NCBI GenBank assembly: GCA_020793555.1
Contig: DQIO01000328.1
Coordinates: forward strand, 1 to 28,906
DNA from: Methanosarcinaceae archaeon
Lineage (GTDB): Archaea > Halobacteriota > Methanosarcinia > Methanosarcinales > Methanosarcinaceae
Direction of reading: 5' to 3'
Length of the DNA stretch: 28,906 nt
Both the position numbers and the translations under genes were made by a program. The notes under the pieces were generated by a model. It saw only the letters and a list, made by a program, of their open reading frames with translations. It was not told the DNA's origin and did not search any database. This document shows, piece by piece, positions 27,791 to 28,906 of this stretch; position 1 is the first letter of the stretch, and every line of letters starts with the position of its first letter.

Positions 27791-28654
27791 ATGAAACGTC
27801 TTACCATCAGCATGTCCGATGAACTTTTTGAAAGATTGAATGAGATCGAGAATAAAAGTCTATTTGTACGAAACATTATCGAGCGAGAATTATCATTCGG
27901 GGTAGTTGATACAAATGAACGATTAGCTGATCGGTTGCATGAAGTGGAAAAACAATTGGAAGAAATCCAATCCACATTAAAGTCAACATCCTTTGTAAGT
28001 GATGTCGTGAAATTTGTTCCTAAAGTAGAAACAACACCGACAGAAGTCATGACACCGGAACCTGAAATAGCCATGCCTGATTTGACTCCAACAGAAGTTG
28101 TGACGCCTGAAATTGCTATGCCTGATTTGACTCCAACTGAGATTGTGGCGCCTGAACCTGAAATTGCTATGCCCGATTTGACTTCAACTGAAGTTGTGAC
28201 GCCTGAACTTGAAATTGCTATGCCTGATTTGACTCCAACTGAGATTGTGACACCGGAACCTGAAATAGCTATGCCTGATTTTGCACCTTCAGAAAAGGCG
28301 CCAGAACAACCGCCATTTGCTATGCCAGACCTTGCACCTATAGAAAAAATTCCGATTGCACCACCAACGCCTACTACAACTCCGGCACATTTATTCGAAC
28401 CATCAATTCCGGCACCTGCTTCTCCTTCAATGCCAACCATGCCGCCACAACCGGTTGACAAGCCTGATAAAATGGAAAGCAATATTTTGATGTATATGCC
28501 ACATGGTGCTGAAATTAAGAGGAGTATAATCGTAAGTCTGCTATCTAAACGGTATGGTCCGGTCGAGATCGATGCAAAAATAAACCGGATGATAAATGCA
28601 GGCACGCTATCGCCAATTACAAAGGATGACGAAAATTATGTGGCCAGAGTCTAA
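27791..28654 (+). CDS. Ribbon-helix-helix protein with Pro-rich repeats and C-terminal winged-helix-like domain
   Basis: 287 aa in four parts. Residues 1-34 (MKRLTISMSDELFERLNEIE ...) are a ribbon-helix-helix DNA-binding domain. Residues 42-66 form a coiled coil (NERLADRLHEVEKQLEEIQ). Residues 83-185 are a proline-rich stretch with five copies of IAMPD(L/F)xPxE (starting at 93, 108, 125, 142, 159) and a sixth variant at 176, mostly 17 residues apart. Residues 227-287 (MESNILMYMPHGAEIKRSII...) look like a winged helix. The repeats are probably a flexible spacer. The stop TAA (28652-28654) is made from the TA and first base of a miniature-element tip, so the original C-terminus may be shorter or altered. 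The partner and regulated genes are unknown. The ATG follows the palindromic operator. Confidence 0.88.
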   Translation: MKRLTISMSDELFERLNEIENKSLFVRNIIERELSFGVVDTNERLADRLHEVEKQLEEIQSTLKSTSFVSDVVKFVPKVETTPTEVMTPEPEIAMPDLTPTEVVTPEIAMPDLTPTEIVAPEPEIAMPDLTSTEVVTPELEIAMPDLTPTEIVTPEPEIAMPDFAPSEKAPEQPPFAMPDLAPIEKIPIAPPTPTTTPAHLFEPSIPAPASPSMPTMPPQPVDKPDKMESNILMYMPHGAEIKRSIIVSLLSKRYGPVEIDAKINRMINAGTLSPITKDDENYVARV

Positions 28655-28679
28655 TGTCGTGTCAACAATACAATGTTGC
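28652..28679 (-). repeat. 28-base solo tip of the miniature element
   Basis: TAATGTCGTGTCAAC and the following bases (to about ATGTTGC) match the inner side of the miniature-element end at 28680 onward (TAGTGTCATGTCAAC...), with small differences. It lies directly before a full copy, as a duplicated tip. Its TA contributes the stop codon of the preceding gene. Confidence 0.6.
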
Positions 28680-28906
28680 TAGTGTCATGTCAACAACACA
28701 ATGTCGCGGGACAGAAGGGGTTAAGACAGATGCAAAAAACGACGCGACCGCGCAAAAGCGCGGCACGTTTCGACACCATGAACGCGAAACACAAAACGGT
28801 TTTTAAGCGGCGTCATATTTGCAGATATGAGAATTGCATGGTTGGATTTGGGGTTATGGGTTTGGCAGCAGTGGAATCCGCCGCTTGCAGCGGGAACTGA
28901 TGCTCC
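28680..28906 (-). mobile_element. Miniature inverted-repeat element, copy 3, cut by the window end
   Basis: 227 bases are visible, starting TAGTGTCATGTCAAC. Reversed, they match the right half of the copies at 8626-9063 and 10862-11294, with the same GC-rich hairpin (CGCGCAAAAGCGCG) in the middle of the visible part. The rest lies beyond the window. The open frame through it is not conserved in the other copies and is not coding. Confidence 0.85.

Noticed and set aside
27748..28605. Long minus-strand ORF of 285 codons opposite the ribbon-helix-helix gene
   Set aside because: It is the reverse reading of the proline-rich repeats and shows only low-complexity Gly/Ser/Val sequence; the plus-strand gene has clear domains.
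28673..28900. ORF inside miniature-element copy 3
   Set aside because: It is the reverse of element sequence and not kept between copies.

Overview
The window looks like a piece of a methanogenic (or methane-oxidising) archaeal chromosome, most likely order Methanosarcinales. Archaeal markers are an Sm-like (LSm) gene followed by ribosomal protein L37e, topoisomerase VI A and B, the large subunit of replication factor C with a PCNA-binding tail, an archaeal Thi4 and the mtxX-mtxA-mtxH set. A bacterial-type gyrase (gyrBA) sits in the same stretch, as is known in Methanosarcinales and Halobacteria. The base composition is AT-leaning. I cannot name a genus from the sequence alone.

Layout. 1-4011: the end of an MFS transporter, then an unrecognised 236-aa protein with a caspase/CHAT-like His and Cys pattern, a zinc-ribbon/winged-helix protein, an AAA ATPase and a PhnP-like metallo-beta-lactamase protein, all on the plus strand. 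4020-4256: an integrase-type transposase remnant. 4459-6606: lsm, rpl37e (56 aa) and purF. 6655-8319: two membrane phosphatases (PAP2 and UppP) on the minus strand. 8626-9272: a 438-bp miniature element, a small zinc-finger ORF and tRNA-His. 9376-10152: thi4.

10215-12103 is a nest of mobile elements. An IS630-family transposase gene was interrupted by a group II intron, whose maturase ORF was in turn interrupted by a second copy of the miniature element. 12185-18343: pdxT, pdxS (pyridoxal phosphate synthesis), gyrA and gyrB on the minus strand. 18648-22780: a small membrane protein, then top6A and top6B, separated by a two-gene toxin-antitoxin-like cassette (47-aa protein plus GNAT acetyltransferase).

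22852-25102: a stand-alone Lrp/AsnC ligand domain, an intergenic region holding a possible structured RNA and a 129-bp terminal-inverted-repeat element, and rfcL. 25203-27706: mtxXAH, a methyltransferase set related to Mtr. 27791-28654: a ribbon-helix-helix protein with proline-rich repeats and a predicted C-terminal winged helix, preceded by a perfect palindrome. Its stop codon coincides with the tip of a miniature element. The window ends inside a third copy of that element, in reverse orientation.

The most unusual points are the three-layer nest in which both insertions can be reversed on paper to restore reading frames, the miniature-element family with IS630-like ends, the CHAT/caspase-like orphan, the toxin-antitoxin-like cassette between the topoisomerase VI genes, and the possible pseudoknot RNA near 23285.
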